The notes beneath the pieces were generated by a model, which ran no database searches, was not told the DNA's origin, and saw nothing but the letters and a program-made list of their open reading frames with translations. Shown one piece after another: positions 26,307-34,997 of a stretch of 64,000 nucleotides of DNA. The number at the start of each line of letters is the position of its first letter. The stretch's first letter is position 1. Source of the stretch: Paraburkholderia edwinii (lineage in GTDB: Bacteria; Pseudomonadota; Gammaproteobacteria; Burkholderiales; Burkholderiaceae); assembly GCF_019428685.1 (NCBI RefSeq), contig NZ_CP080096.1:930001-994000 (forward strand), in the 5' to 3' direction. The position numbers were made by a program, and so were the translations under genes.

Positions 26307-27281
26307 CTATTTTGCCGCGTTATCGCGAATGAAAGCACGCACGACGCCGTCGAAATCCGCGTCGAATACAAAGCCGAGCGAGCGCGCGTAGTCGGCCGAG
26401 AAATTGCCCGGCCACGAATTGACGATGCGCTCGATGGCCGGGTCGCGTTCCATTTTCACGCGCTTTGCCACTTCATCGCCGGCAATGCGCTGCAGCGAGG
26501 CAAGCATGTCTCGCACCGATACGGACAGGCCAGGCATGTTGATCACGCGCCCTTGCGTAAGCTTTTCCTTCGGCAGTTCGAAGCCGTGCAGCAGGTTCTC
26601 GATCGCGCGATCGGGCGACATCAGCCAGAGAATGGTTTCCGGCGCGACCGGGCACACCGCGTCGACACCGTTGATCGGCTCGCGAATGATGCCGCTGGCG
26701 AAGCTCGACGCCGCGCGGTTCGGCTTGCCCGGCCGCACGACGATGGTCGGCATGCGCAGGCTGCGGCCGTCGATATAGCCGCGCCGGCTATAGTCGGCCA
26801 GCATCAGGTCGGACAGCGCCTTTTGCGTGCCGTACGAGCTTTGCGGCGACCACACCTGCGAGTCCGGCACGGTGGCCGGCATGGCGCCGCCGAACACGGC
26901 GACCGAACTCGTCATGACGAAGCGCGCCTGTGTGCCGAGCGCGCGAATGCGTTCGAACAGCGTGCGCGTCGCGTCGAAGTTGATGCGCATGCCGAGCTCG
27001 AACTCCTGCTCGGCCTGGCCCGATACGATCGCGGCAAGGTGAAATACGGCGTGCGTGTTCGCGTCGACGAGCTTTTCGATTTGTGCCGGATCGGCGATAT
27101 CGCCGGTAACCGGATGCACGCGCGGGTCGTCGATGCCTTCGAGCGGCACCACGTCGAACGCATCGATGCGCTCGATGGCGACCGGTTTGCCGGCCGGGCC
27201 GGTCAGTTCGCCGCGCGCAAGCAATGCGCTAATCAGACGGCGGCCGAGGAAGCCTGCCGCACCCGTTACCAGCACTTTCAT
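26307..27281 (-). CDS. denD: D-erythronate dehydrogenase DenD
   Basis: 324 residues from the ATG at 27281 behind GGAGACG. Extended SDR: NAD motif VLVTGAAGFLGRRL at the N-terminus and the catalytic Tyr/Lys pair in SSYGTQKALSD. DenD oxidises D-erythronate at C2 to 2-oxo-tetronate, the substrate of OtnI. It heads the leftward operon. Its upstream region carries a sequence shared with the MFS promoter 1.1 kb away, suggesting one regulator for both arms. Confidence 0.92.
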   Translation of the reverse strand: MKVLVTGAAGFLGRRLISALLARGELTGPAGKPVAIERIDAFDVVPLEGIDDPRVHPVTGDIADPAQIEKLVDANTHAVFHLAAIVSGQAEQEFELGMRINFDATRTLFERIRALGTQARFVMTSSVAVFGGAMPATVPDSQVWSPQSSYGTQKALSDLMLADYSRRGYIDGRSLRMPTIVVRPGKPNRAASSFASGIIREPINGVDAVCPVAPETILWLMSPDRAIENLLHGFELPKEKLTQGRVINMPGLSVSVRDMLASLQRIAGDEVAKRVKMERDPAIERIVNSWPGNFSADYARSLGFVFDADFDGVVRAFIRDNAAK

Positions 27282-27355
27282 GTTCGTCTCCATACAGGTT
27301 GCGCGAGATTGCGCACGGCGAAGGATCGAGGTTCGCCGCTGGGTCCATGCCAAAG

Positions 27356-27376
27356 TTGTATGATGATGTTATCTTA
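27356..27376 (+). promoter_or_regulatory. candidate operator upstream of denD
   Basis: The site starts TTGTATGAT and ends GTTATCTTA, 75-95 bp upstream of the denD ATG. The reverse complement of 28436-28464, upstream of the MFS gene, shares TTGTATGAT and GTTATCT in the same order with a longer centre. A shared motif flanking one GntR gene is what a common operator would look like. Confidence 0.5.
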
Positions 27377-27456
27377 GGACGGCGGGCGTGGCAAACTTCG
27401 TGGCGCGTCTTTGTGCGGCGTTGGTGCCGGATTGCGCCGGCGCGTGCGGTGATTTT

Positions 27457-28332
27457 TTAGCTGCGTGAGTTGCTGCGAGTGCTTTTGCCGGCAGCGGCGG
27501 ATCCGCCGGGTGTTCCCCGTTTTGCCGCTTTCTTTTCCTCGTTGATCAAGGGCCGCGCCGCCGCGCTGCCGACGTCTTCCCAGAACGCCGAGTCTGCTTC
27601 CTGAATTCGCGCGCCGGCGTTGTCGATATGCGTGATCGCGGCCTGGCGCGCGGCCTCTACGTCCTGCGCGGAAATCGCGTCGAAGATCGCGCGGTGTTCA
27701 TTGCGCACCTGGGTCGAGAAATCGTCGCGGCGCGCTTCGTTGGTGCGCGTCACAAGGATCGCGGCATGCGTGAACTGGCTGATGAATTCAAGCAGCGACG
27801 GGTAAAGCGGATTGCCGGTCGCGCGCGAAATCGCCATATGGAATGCGAGGTCTTCGTCGACGCCGTCGCGCTTTTCCTTCGCGGCCGCATCAATGGCGGC
27901 CAGCGCGCGCTTGATGTCGGCCAGCTGCGCGCGTGTGCGGCGCTGTGCGGCGAGCGCGGCCGCTTCGGCTTCGATGCCGCGGCGCAGTTCGGTCACACGC
28001 AGCACGGCGTCGACCGAATCTTTCGGATCGATATCGAGCCGGAAGGCGGTGGTGCGGTTCGGCTCGCGCACGACGGTGCCGCTGCCCTGACGCACTTCGA
28101 CGAGCCCGTCGGACTTCAATCGCGAGATCGCCTCGCGCACGACGGTGCGGCTCACGCCGAAGCGCTCGGAGATCACCTGTTCGGTCGGCAGCCGCGTTCC
28201 GACCGGAAATTCGCCGCCCTTGATCTTTTCGAGCAGCACAGCCGTGACGCGGTCGGCAAGCGTGCCGACATTCGTGATGACGGGCGCGTCGAAGGTGGCG
28301 GAAGAGCGGGGCGTAGTGGTGGAAGTGGCCAT
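27457..28332 (-). CDS. FadR/GntR-family regulator of the tetronate locus
   Basis: 291 residues from the ATG at 28332; a GTG at 28344 is an alternative and neither has a strong ribosome site. GntR helix-turn-helix (LPTEQVISERFGVSRTVVRE, then ISRLKSDGLVEVRQGSGT) followed by an FCD domain with DLAFHMAISRATGNPLYPSL and an EHRAIFDAI segment. A Lys/Ser/Arg-rich tail ends the protein. It sits between denD (same strand, downstream) and the divergent MFS-lactonase-ABC operon, so it is the obvious candidate to control both; the effector is probably a four-carbon sugar acid or an intermediate. Confidence 0.92.
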   Translation of the reverse strand: MATSTTTPRSSATFDAPVITNVGTLADRVTAVLLEKIKGGEFPVGTRLPTEQVISERFGVSRTVVREAISRLKSDGLVEVRQGSGTVVREPNRTTAFRLDIDPKDSVDAVLRVTELRRGIEAEAAALAAQRRTRAQLADIKRALAAIDAAAKEKRDGVDEDLAFHMAISRATGNPLYPSLLEFISQFTHAAILVTRTNEARRDDFSTQVRNEHRAIFDAISAQDVEAARQAAITHIDNAGARIQEADSAFWEDVGSAAARPLINEEKKAAKRGTPGGSAAAGKSTRSNSRS

Positions 28333-28435
28333 GTCGTATTTCACAGAAGGCTGCGCGAAAGACCGTGGAGACGTTCAGTTGTCTTTATAGGCGATGCGTT
28401 GACACGGTACCACTTTCTACCTATGATCGGAACCG

Positions 28436-28464
28436 CATAGATAACACATATGGTTATCATACAA
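28436..28464 (-). promoter_or_regulatory. candidate operator upstream of MFS-lactonase-ABC operon
   Basis: On the - strand the site contains the perfect inverted repeat GATAAC-N7-GTTATC, flanked by TTGTAT on the left, and shares TTGTATGAT and GTTATCT with the denD upstream site. It lies about 92-120 bp before the MFS start and 104 bp before the regulator's own ATG, suited to control both. Confidence 0.55.
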
Positions 28465-28555
28465 ATTCGGTATCCGAGCCCGCAAGGCTTCTGGGCCGAT
28501 AGCGTTCTGAAATGAAGCGGTCAGGCAGTGCCGCCGTAAGTAAGGAGACAAACCG

Positions 28556-29866
28556 GTGCAAACCGAGTCGGTAGAAGTCGTAACACGCGTCGACGCGCAG
28601 GCATTTGAAGCGCGCACCTACGCAAAAGTCACCTGGCGCATCGTGCCGTTCCTGATGTTCTGCTATCTGGTCGCCTATCTTGACCGTGTGAACGTCGGCT
28701 TCGCGAAGCTGCAGATGTCGTCGGACCTGCACTTTTCCGACACGGTGTACGGCCTTGGCGCCGGCATCTTCTTTATCGCGTACTTCCTCGTCGAAATTCC
28801 CAGCAACATTATTCTCCATCGCGTCGGCGCGCGCCTGTGGATGGCGCGCATCATGATCACATGGGGCGTGATTTCGTCGGCCATGGCGTTCGTCAGCACG
28901 CCGACCGCGTTTTACGTAATGCGCTTTCTGCTCGGTCTTGCCGAAGCGGGCTTTTACCCGGGCGTCATTCTTTACCTGTCGTACTGGTACCCGTCGCATC
29001 GGCGCGGCAAGATGTTCGCGGCGTTCGCCGCCGCGGTGCCGCTGTCCGGTCTGATCGGCGGGCCGCTGTCCGGTTACGTGCTGCATGCGTTCACCGGCGT
29101 GATGAACTTCGCAGGCTGGCAGTGGCTGTTTTTCATCGAAGGCTTGCCGTCGATCGCAGCCGGTATTGCAGCGTTTTTCGTGCTGACCGATGGCATTACG
29201 AAAGCGAAATGGCTGACCGCCGAGGAACGCGCGCTGCTCGCGATGAACATTCGCGAAGATTCGGCGCACAAGGCCGATCATTCGGTACTCGAAGTGTTCA
29301 GGAACGGGCGCGTGTGGCTGCTTACCGCGATCTATTTCTGCCTGATTTGCGGCTTCTATACGGTCGGCTTCTGGCTGCCTACATTGATCTCGTCGACCGG
29401 CGTCAAAGACCCGCTGCAAATCGGCCTGCTGACCGCGATTCCTTACGGCGCCGCCGCGGTGACGATGATGCTCGTATCGCGCAGCGCCGACCGCCGCCGC
29501 GAACGGCGCTGGCACCTTGCATTTACGGCGGTGCTCGGCGGCGTCGGCCTCATTATGTCCGCGGCGTTCGGCTCGCAGCCCGTGCTCGCAATGATCGGTC
29601 TCACACTCGCGGCGATGGGCGGCCTGAGCACGCTGCCGATGTTCTGGAGCCTGCCGACGGCGTTCCTCGGCGGCTCGGCCGCGGCCGCCGGCATTGCGCT
29701 GATCAATTCGTGCGGCAATCTGGCGGGATTCGTGAGCCCGTATCTGATCGGCTTTATCAAGGACACCACGCATAGCACCAACCTGGGTTTGTACGCGATG
29801 GCAGGGGCGCTATTCGTCGGCACACTGTTGACGTTTATCGTGCCGGGCAAGGTGGTCAACCGTTAG
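28556..29866 (+). CDS. MFS transporter, anion:cation symporter (sugar acid) family
   Basis: 436 residues with a GTG start at 28556 behind TAAGGAG. About 12 membrane helices; family landmarks YLDRVNVGFAKLQM in helix 1 and the loop 2-3 region LVEIPSNIILHRVGARLWM. This is the ACS family that includes galactonate, glucarate and phthalate permeases. Its place opposite the denD operon with a shared operator suggests uptake of D-erythronate or a similar aldonate by proton symport. It is followed 26 bp later by the lactonase gene. Confidence 0.92.
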   Translation: MQTESVEVVTRVDAQAFEARTYAKVTWRIVPFLMFCYLVAYLDRVNVGFAKLQMSSDLHFSDTVYGLGAGIFFIAYFLVEIPSNIILHRVGARLWMARIMITWGVISSAMAFVSTPTAFYVMRFLLGLAEAGFYPGVILYLSYWYPSHRRGKMFAAFAAAVPLSGLIGGPLSGYVLHAFTGVMNFAGWQWLFFIEGLPSIAAGIAAFFVLTDGITKAKWLTAEERALLAMNIREDSAHKADHSVLEVFRNGRVWLLTAIYFCLICGFYTVGFWLPTLISSTGVKDPLQIGLLTAIPYGAAAVTMMLVSRSADRRRERRWHLAFTAVLGGVGLIMSAAFGSQPVLAMIGLTLAAMGGLSTLPMFWSLPTAFLGGSAAAAGIALINSCGNLAGFVSPYLIGFIKDTTHSTNLGLYAMAGALFVGTLLTFIVPGKVVNR

Positions 29867-29892
29867 ACATCCGGCGCGCCGAGGAGGGAGCA

Positions 29893-31899
29893 ATGCAAAC
29901 AGTCGAAGCACTCGCAGTTGCACTCACCGGTACGGCGCAAACCGAATCGGAGCCGGTACGTCTTGCAGCCGGGCCGCTAGCCGTCGAATTCGATGGCGGC
30001 GGCCTGCGTTACGTTTGCTACGGGGAAGTGGAAGTCATCCGCGCGATTTCGTTCCTGGCGCGCGATGAGAACTGGGGAACGCATGCGCTGAAGCTCGAGG
30101 ATGTTCAGATCGAGCAGCGCGACGATGCGTTCGAGGTGCGGTTTCGCGGCACCTGCGGGCCGGGCGGCACCGAGTTGCAGCTTAGCGCGTCGATTGTCGG
30201 CCGCGCGAACGGCCAGCTCGAATTCAACGCCAGTGCGACGCTTGCGGGCGACTTGTTGACCAACCGCACCGGCTTTGTCGTGCTACATCCGCTCGATGTG
30301 TCGGGCAGACCGGTGGTGGTCGAGACCGTCGATGGCCAGTGTACGTCGACGCATTTTCCGGAAAAAATCGATCCGTTCCAGCCGTTTCGCGACATCCGCG
30401 CGCTGACGACGCAGCATAGCGACGCCTTGAGCGTCGAAGTGCGGATGGAAGGCGACACGTTCGAGATGGAGGATCAGCGCAACTGGTCCGATGCGTCGTT
30501 CAAGACGTATGTGCGGCCGCTCGCGCTGCCGTGGCCTTACACGCTCGCGAAAGGGTCGACGCTTGCACAGTCGGTGAAGGTGACCGTGCAAGCGGCGCGG
30601 CCCGCTGATGCCAATCGCCCTGTAGCGGGCGCCACGCCTGATACAGCAACCGCGCCAGCGCGCATCAGGCTCGACGCCGATGCCCGCGAGCAACGCGCCG
30701 TGCCGCAGCTCGGTATCGGCGTGCGCGCTGAAGATCTCGATACGGCGCTGCAGCATGCGGCCGAGCTGCATGCGTTGAATCCCGCGTACTTCATCGCGCA
30801 TCTCGACTTGCGTCACGACGCCCCGGCCACTGCGGTACCGCGCTTTGCGCAACTGGCCGATACAGCGCACGTGCCGTACGTGCTCGAAGTCGTGTTGACC
30901 GGCGACGGTCATCCGGCCGATGAACTGCGCCACGTGGCCGCCGCCGCAAGCGGACGTTCGTCGCCGATCGCGCTGCAGGTCTCGCCCGCGCCGGACCTGA
31001 AAGCGGTGCTGCCGGGCAGCCCATGGCCGCCGTGCCCATCGTTCGACGACATATTCGCGGCCGCGCGTGCGGCGTTTCCCGGCACGCCGCTCGGCGGCGG
31101 CACATTTGCCTATTTCACCGAACTCAATCGCAAGCGGCCGCCGTTCGACAAGCTCGACTACGCGACATTTACGACATGCCCGATCGTGCACGCGGCCGAC
31201 GACCGTTCCGTGATGGAAACGCTCGCGACGCTGCCGTTCATCGCGAACAGCGCCACCGCGCTCGCGGGTAACACGCCTTACCGGGTCGGGCCTTGCACGA
31301 TTGCCTCGCGCGATAACCCGTATGGCGCGGCGACGCTGCCGAACGAAACCGGCCACGGCGCGAAGCGGATCTGCCTGACCGATAACGATCCGCGGCAGCG
31401 AGCGTTGTACGGTGCTGCCTGGAACCTCGGTTATTTCGCCGCGTTTGCCGCGGGCGGTGCGACGCATATCGCGCTTTCTGAACTGACCGGTCCGCGCGGC
31501 CTGTTCGATAGCGGAAAGCCGACACCGCTGTTCCGGTTGCTCGCATCGCTTGCGCAGGCGCGGGGTGCGTATAGGGCGAACCTTACGGTCGACCCAGGAC
31601 GCTTACCGCTTGCCGCCTTCGCGGCGAAGCAGGATGCGTCCACGACGCTATGGATTGCCAATCTTTCCGCGCAAACGAACCGTGTCGAACTCGATGTTGG
31701 CGGCACGGCCGGCACTACCGCCAACACTGCGGCCAACGCAGCGCCCAACGCTACCGCCAAGGGCGCGACGATCGCGCGCTGGCTGCCCGGAGTCGATTTC
31801 GCCAATGCACCACCGCGGCACGTGCCGTTGACAGCCGGCACGTTCAAGCTGGAACCCTACGAAACCGCTGAGATCCGCTTACTCGCGTCAATGCCCTGA
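29893..31899 (+). CDS. apnL: D-apionate lactonase-like protein (ApnL family)
   Basis: 668 residues from the ATG at 29893 behind GAGGAGGGAG. No signal peptide. An N-terminal beta-rich domain to about residue 235 carries NRTGFVVLHPLDVSGRP and the striking block FEMEDQRNWSDASFKTYVRP, which I recall as characteristic of ApnL, the D-apionate lactonase described for Paraburkholderia graminis. A central TIM-barrel-like domain and a C-terminal beta domain (FKLEPYETAEIRLL) follow. The partner genes of the apiose route (apiose dehydrogenase, apionate oxidoisomerase, OiaC) are absent, so the natural lactone here may be different, for example a tetronolactone. Family recalled, not searched. Confidence 0.7.
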   Translation: MQTVEALAVALTGTAQTESEPVRLAAGPLAVEFDGGGLRYVCYGEVEVIRAISFLARDENWGTHALKLEDVQIEQRDDAFEVRFRGTCGPGGTELQLSASIVGRANGQLEFNASATLAGDLLTNRTGFVVLHPLDVSGRPVVVETVDGQCTSTHFPEKIDPFQPFRDIRALTTQHSDALSVEVRMEGDTFEMEDQRNWSDASFKTYVRPLALPWPYTLAKGSTLAQSVKVTVQAARPADANRPVAGATPDTATAPARIRLDADAREQRAVPQLGIGVRAEDLDTALQHAAELHALNPAYFIAHLDLRHDAPATAVPRFAQLADTAHVPYVLEVVLTGDGHPADELRHVAAAASGRSSPIALQVSPAPDLKAVLPGSPWPPCPSFDDIFAAARAAFPGTPLGGGTFAYFTELNRKRPPFDKLDYATFTTCPIVHAADDRSVMETLATLPFIANSATALAGNTPYRVGPCTIASRDNPYGAATLPNETGHGAKRICLTDNDPRQRALYGAAWNLGYFAAFAAGGATHIALSELTGPRGLFDSGKPTPLFRLLASLAQARGAYRANLTVDPGRLPLAAFAAKQDASTTLWIANLSAQTNRVELDVGGTAGTTANTAANAAPNATAKGATIARWLPGVDFANAPPRHVPLTAGTFKLEPYETAEIRLLASMP

Positions 31900-31901
31900 C
31901 G

Positions 31902-33863
31902 ATGAACACCGAAGCCGCCGCAACTGCCGGCATGGCCGGCGGCGAGGCACCTAACGAGATCCTGCGCGCCGAGCACGTGACGAAGCTGTTCGGCCCGGTC
32001 CGCGCGCTCAAAGACGGCTCGCTCACGCTGCGTGCCGGCGAAGTGCATGCGCTGGTCGGCGTGAACGGCGCGGGCAAGTCGACGCTCTCGCGCATTATCA
32101 GCGGCCACTTGCGCCGTTCCGACGGGCTGCTGCGCTACAAAGGCCACGACGTCGACTTCGCGATGCCGCGCGACGCGATGCGCGCGGGTATTTCGCTCGT
32201 GTTGCAGGAAACGAGCATTGCGCCCGATCTCTCGGTGATGGAGAACCTGTGCCTCACGCATTTCGGCCAGCGCGAGCGGCTCGACTGGAAGGCGCTCAGG
32301 CGCAGGGCCGAAGCGGTGCTCGAGGAATTGCATCAGGCCGAGCATTTGCCGCTGCACAAGCGCGCCGGCGATCTCTCGATGGCGCAACGGCAAATCATCG
32401 AAATCGGCCGCGCATTACAGCAGGACTCCGACCTGATCATCTTCGACGAGCCCACTGCGTCGTTTTCGCCGACTGAAGTCGCGAGCCTGTTCGAGGTGAT
32501 GCGTCTGCTGCGTTCGCGCGGCAAGGCGCTCGCGTTCGTCTCGCACCGGCTCGAAGAAATCTTCGAGATTACCGATTGCGTGACGGTAATGCGCGACGGC
32601 CGTACGGTGGCCGCCGACGTCGCGACGCGCGAACTCACGCCGGCGGCGCTGATCCAGCTGATGGTCGGCCGCACTATCGAGAACCTCTACGAGCGCGGCA
32701 GCGCGCCGCCCGCGCAGGCACGCGTTGCGGATGCGCCGCTGCTCGAGGTCAGCCATCTCGCGTCGGGTTCGATGGTGCGCGATGTGTCGTTCACGCTGCA
32801 CGCCGGCGAAATTCTCGGGCTCGCGGGTCTGGTCGGCGCGGGCCGCTCGGAGACGATCGAAACGCTCTTCGGGCTGCGCAAGCGCGATAGCGGCACGGTT
32901 CGGTTGAACGGCGAGACGTTCGCGGCCGCATCGCCGCGCGATGCAATTGCGCGCGGCATCGGTTTGATCGGCGAGGATCGCAGGCGGCAGGGTATCGTGC
33001 CGGACTTCTCGGTGACCGAGAACCTGCTGCTCGCGCATCTGGGCCGCGACCGCGGCATTCATCGCAATTACGAACGGCATTTCGCCGAGATCGACCGGCT
33101 GATGACCGAGCTCGATATGCCCGAGCACATCCTGACCGCGCCGATGCTCGGCTTGAGCGGTGGGCAGCAGCAGAAGGTGATTTTCGCACGCTGGCTATTG
33201 CTGAATCCGTCGGTGCTGCTGCTCGACGAACCGACGCGCGGTGTCGATATCGGCACGCGCAATACGATTTACCAGATCATCCGCAAGATTGCGGCGCGCG
33301 GCATCGGCGTCGTGGTCGTGTCGTCGGACTTCGACGAAGTGCTCGGGCTGTCGGATCGCGTCGTCGTGCTGAGCGACGGCGTGTCGGTCGCGCAGGCGAC
33401 CAGCGATCTGCTCGACGCGGAGATTCTCGCGACCTATGCGGCGCCGCGTTCGTCCGCGCAGGGCGTGCACGATGCGCTCGCCGATCTGTCCGCGCAATTC
33501 GGCGCGACGAGCTACTGGCTGCAGGTCGAACGTGGCCGCGTGTTCTGCTTCGACGTCGTGACGCATGCGAATGCGCCGGTCGGCATCGCCGCGGAGCGTT
33601 TTCCGCTGGTCGAAGAAACCGCCATACCGCGCGCGCTCGATACGCAAAAGGCGGGTACCGCGATCGACGACGGCCCGCTGCGTTCGGTGTTGTTCAGGCT
33701 CGTCAACCAGAGCGGCCACTCGTTCGGGTATGTCGGCGTGAGCGTGCCGTCGGCGGCAACGCTCGATCCACAAGCGGTGCGCGCGCAGATGACGCAGAAC
33801 ATGACCCGTCACGGCGTGGGGCAACTTCTCGTCGCGGCGCAAGGGGAGGAGACAGCGGTATGA
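31902..33863 (+). CDS. sugar ABC transporter ATPase (RbsA-type) with C-terminal extension
   Basis: 653 residues; typical RbsA-like proteins have about 500. Two ATPase domains: the first with Walker A GVNGAGKST and Walker B LIIFDEPTA; the second with the degenerate P-loop GLVGAGRSE, signature LSGGQQQK and LLLDEPTRG, as is normal in this family. Residues from about 513 to the end form an extra region of some 140 residues (FGATSYWLQVERGRVFCFD, then SVLFRLVNQSGHSFGY) of unknown role. It follows the lactonase by 2 bp and overlaps the permease by 4 nt. Confidence 0.93.
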   Translation: MNTEAAATAGMAGGEAPNEILRAEHVTKLFGPVRALKDGSLTLRAGEVHALVGVNGAGKSTLSRIISGHLRRSDGLLRYKGHDVDFAMPRDAMRAGISLVLQETSIAPDLSVMENLCLTHFGQRERLDWKALRRRAEAVLEELHQAEHLPLHKRAGDLSMAQRQIIEIGRALQQDSDLIIFDEPTASFSPTEVASLFEVMRLLRSRGKALAFVSHRLEEIFEITDCVTVMRDGRTVAADVATRELTPAALIQLMVGRTIENLYERGSAPPAQARVADAPLLEVSHLASGSMVRDVSFTLHAGEILGLAGLVGAGRSETIETLFGLRKRDSGTVRLNGETFAAASPRDAIARGIGLIGEDRRRQGIVPDFSVTENLLLAHLGRDRGIHRNYERHFAEIDRLMTELDMPEHILTAPMLGLSGGQQQKVIFARWLLLNPSVLLLDEPTRGVDIGTRNTIYQIIRKIAARGIGVVVVSSDFDEVLGLSDRVVVLSDGVSVAQATSDLLDAEILATYAAPRSSAQGVHDALADLSAQFGATSYWLQVERGRVFCFDVVTHANAPVGIAAERFPLVEETAIPRALDTQKAGTAIDDGPLRSVLFRLVNQSGHSFGYVGVSVPSAATLDPQAVRAQMTQNMTRHGVGQLLVAAQGEETAV

Positions 33864-34954
33864 GCAGTAACGATCTGAAAGCGCACGACGGTGGTCGCAA
33901 CGGCAATGGTGTGCAAAACCCAGGCGTGCAAAACACCGGCGATGGCGGTGCGGCCGCCGCCGCGCCCGCGCCGGTTACCCCGGCACCGCGCCGCCGTCAT
34001 GCCGGCTTCGTTCATCGCTTTGCGCTCGAAATACGCATGCTTGTCGTGCTGATCGTGCTGTCCATCGCGCTGTCGCTGATCTCGTCGCACTTCTTCTCGC
34101 TCGGCAACCTGTTCAACCTGATGGACCAGTCGGTCGTGACCGGTATCGCGGCGATTGGGCAGACGTTCGTGATTCTGGTGGCCGGCATCGATCTGTCTGT
34201 CGGCGCATTGACCGGTGTGGCGGGCATCGTGCTCGGCCTCGCGCTGACATCGGCGGGCCTGCCCGTGCCGGTCGCAATCGCGGCGGCGATCGTGTTCGGC
34301 GGCCTGATGGGGCTCGTCAACGGTTTGCTGGTCACATTCGGCCGCATTGCGCCGTTTATCGTCACGCTCGGCATGATGTCGGTCGCGCGTTCGCTCGCGT
34401 ATGTGATCAGCGACGGCAATTCGATTTCCTCGCTGCCGCAAGGGCTTTCGTATATCGGCTCGGCCGACGTGTTCGGTATTCCCGCGAATTTCCTGTTCGT
34501 CGTGCTGCTGTTCGCGCTGGCCTGGTACTACCTGACCTTTACCAAAGGCGGCCGCACGATCTATGCGATCGGCTCGAATATCGAAGCGGCGCGCGCCTCG
34601 GGTCTCAAGGTGACCTACTACACGACGCTCGCCTATGTGCTGTCCGGCGCGCTGTCGGCGCTTGCGGCGGTGATGCTCGCGTCGCGGCTGCTGTCGATCG
34701 ATCCGATTGCCGGCAATGGGCTCGAACTCGATTCCATCGCGGCCGTCGTGATCGGCGGTGCGAGTCTTTTCGGCGGACGCGGCTCGATGATCGGCACGTT
34801 TTTCGGCGTGCTCATCATGGGCCTGATCCGCAACGGTCTGAACCTGCTGAACGTGGGACCTTACTGGCAGGGCAGTGCGATCGGCGCGATCATCATCATC
34901 GCCGTGCTTGCCGAACGCATCGTGACCACGCGCATCAACCGGCGCGGTCAATGA
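33860..34954 (+). CDS. sugar ABC transporter permease (RbsC-type)
   Basis: 364 residues; the ATG overlaps the ATPase stop. A Gly/Pro/Ala-rich cytoplasmic lead of about 45 residues precedes eight to ten helices. Family segments: FVILVAGIDLSVGALTGVAG and, near the end, IAAVVIGGASLFGGRGS with GTFFGVLIMGLIRNGLNLL. It forms a homodimeric channel for a monosaccharide or sugar-acid lactone delivered by the binding protein encoded next. Confidence 0.94.
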   Translation: MSSNDLKAHDGGRNGNGVQNPGVQNTGDGGAAAAAPAPVTPAPRRRHAGFVHRFALEIRMLVVLIVLSIALSLISSHFFSLGNLFNLMDQSVVTGIAAIGQTFVILVAGIDLSVGALTGVAGIVLGLALTSAGLPVPVAIAAAIVFGGLMGLVNGLLVTFGRIAPFIVTLGMMSVARSLAYVISDGNSISSLPQGLSYIGSADVFGIPANFLFVVLLFALAWYYLTFTKGGRTIYAIGSNIEAARASGLKVTYYTTLAYVLSGALSALAAVMLASRLLSIDPIAGNGLELDSIAAVVIGGASLFGGRGSMIGTFFGVLIMGLIRNGLNLLNVGPYWQGSAIGAIIIIAVLAERIVTTRINRRGQ

Positions 34955-34997
34955 CGTACGGTTCGTCGTCCAACAATTCATCCAAGGAGACATTGAT

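Noticed and set aside
30000..31899. Glycoside hydrolase reading of the lactonase-like protein
   Set aside because: The barrel-like centre could suggest one, but no catalytic acid pair is evident and the N-terminal block fits ApnL better.
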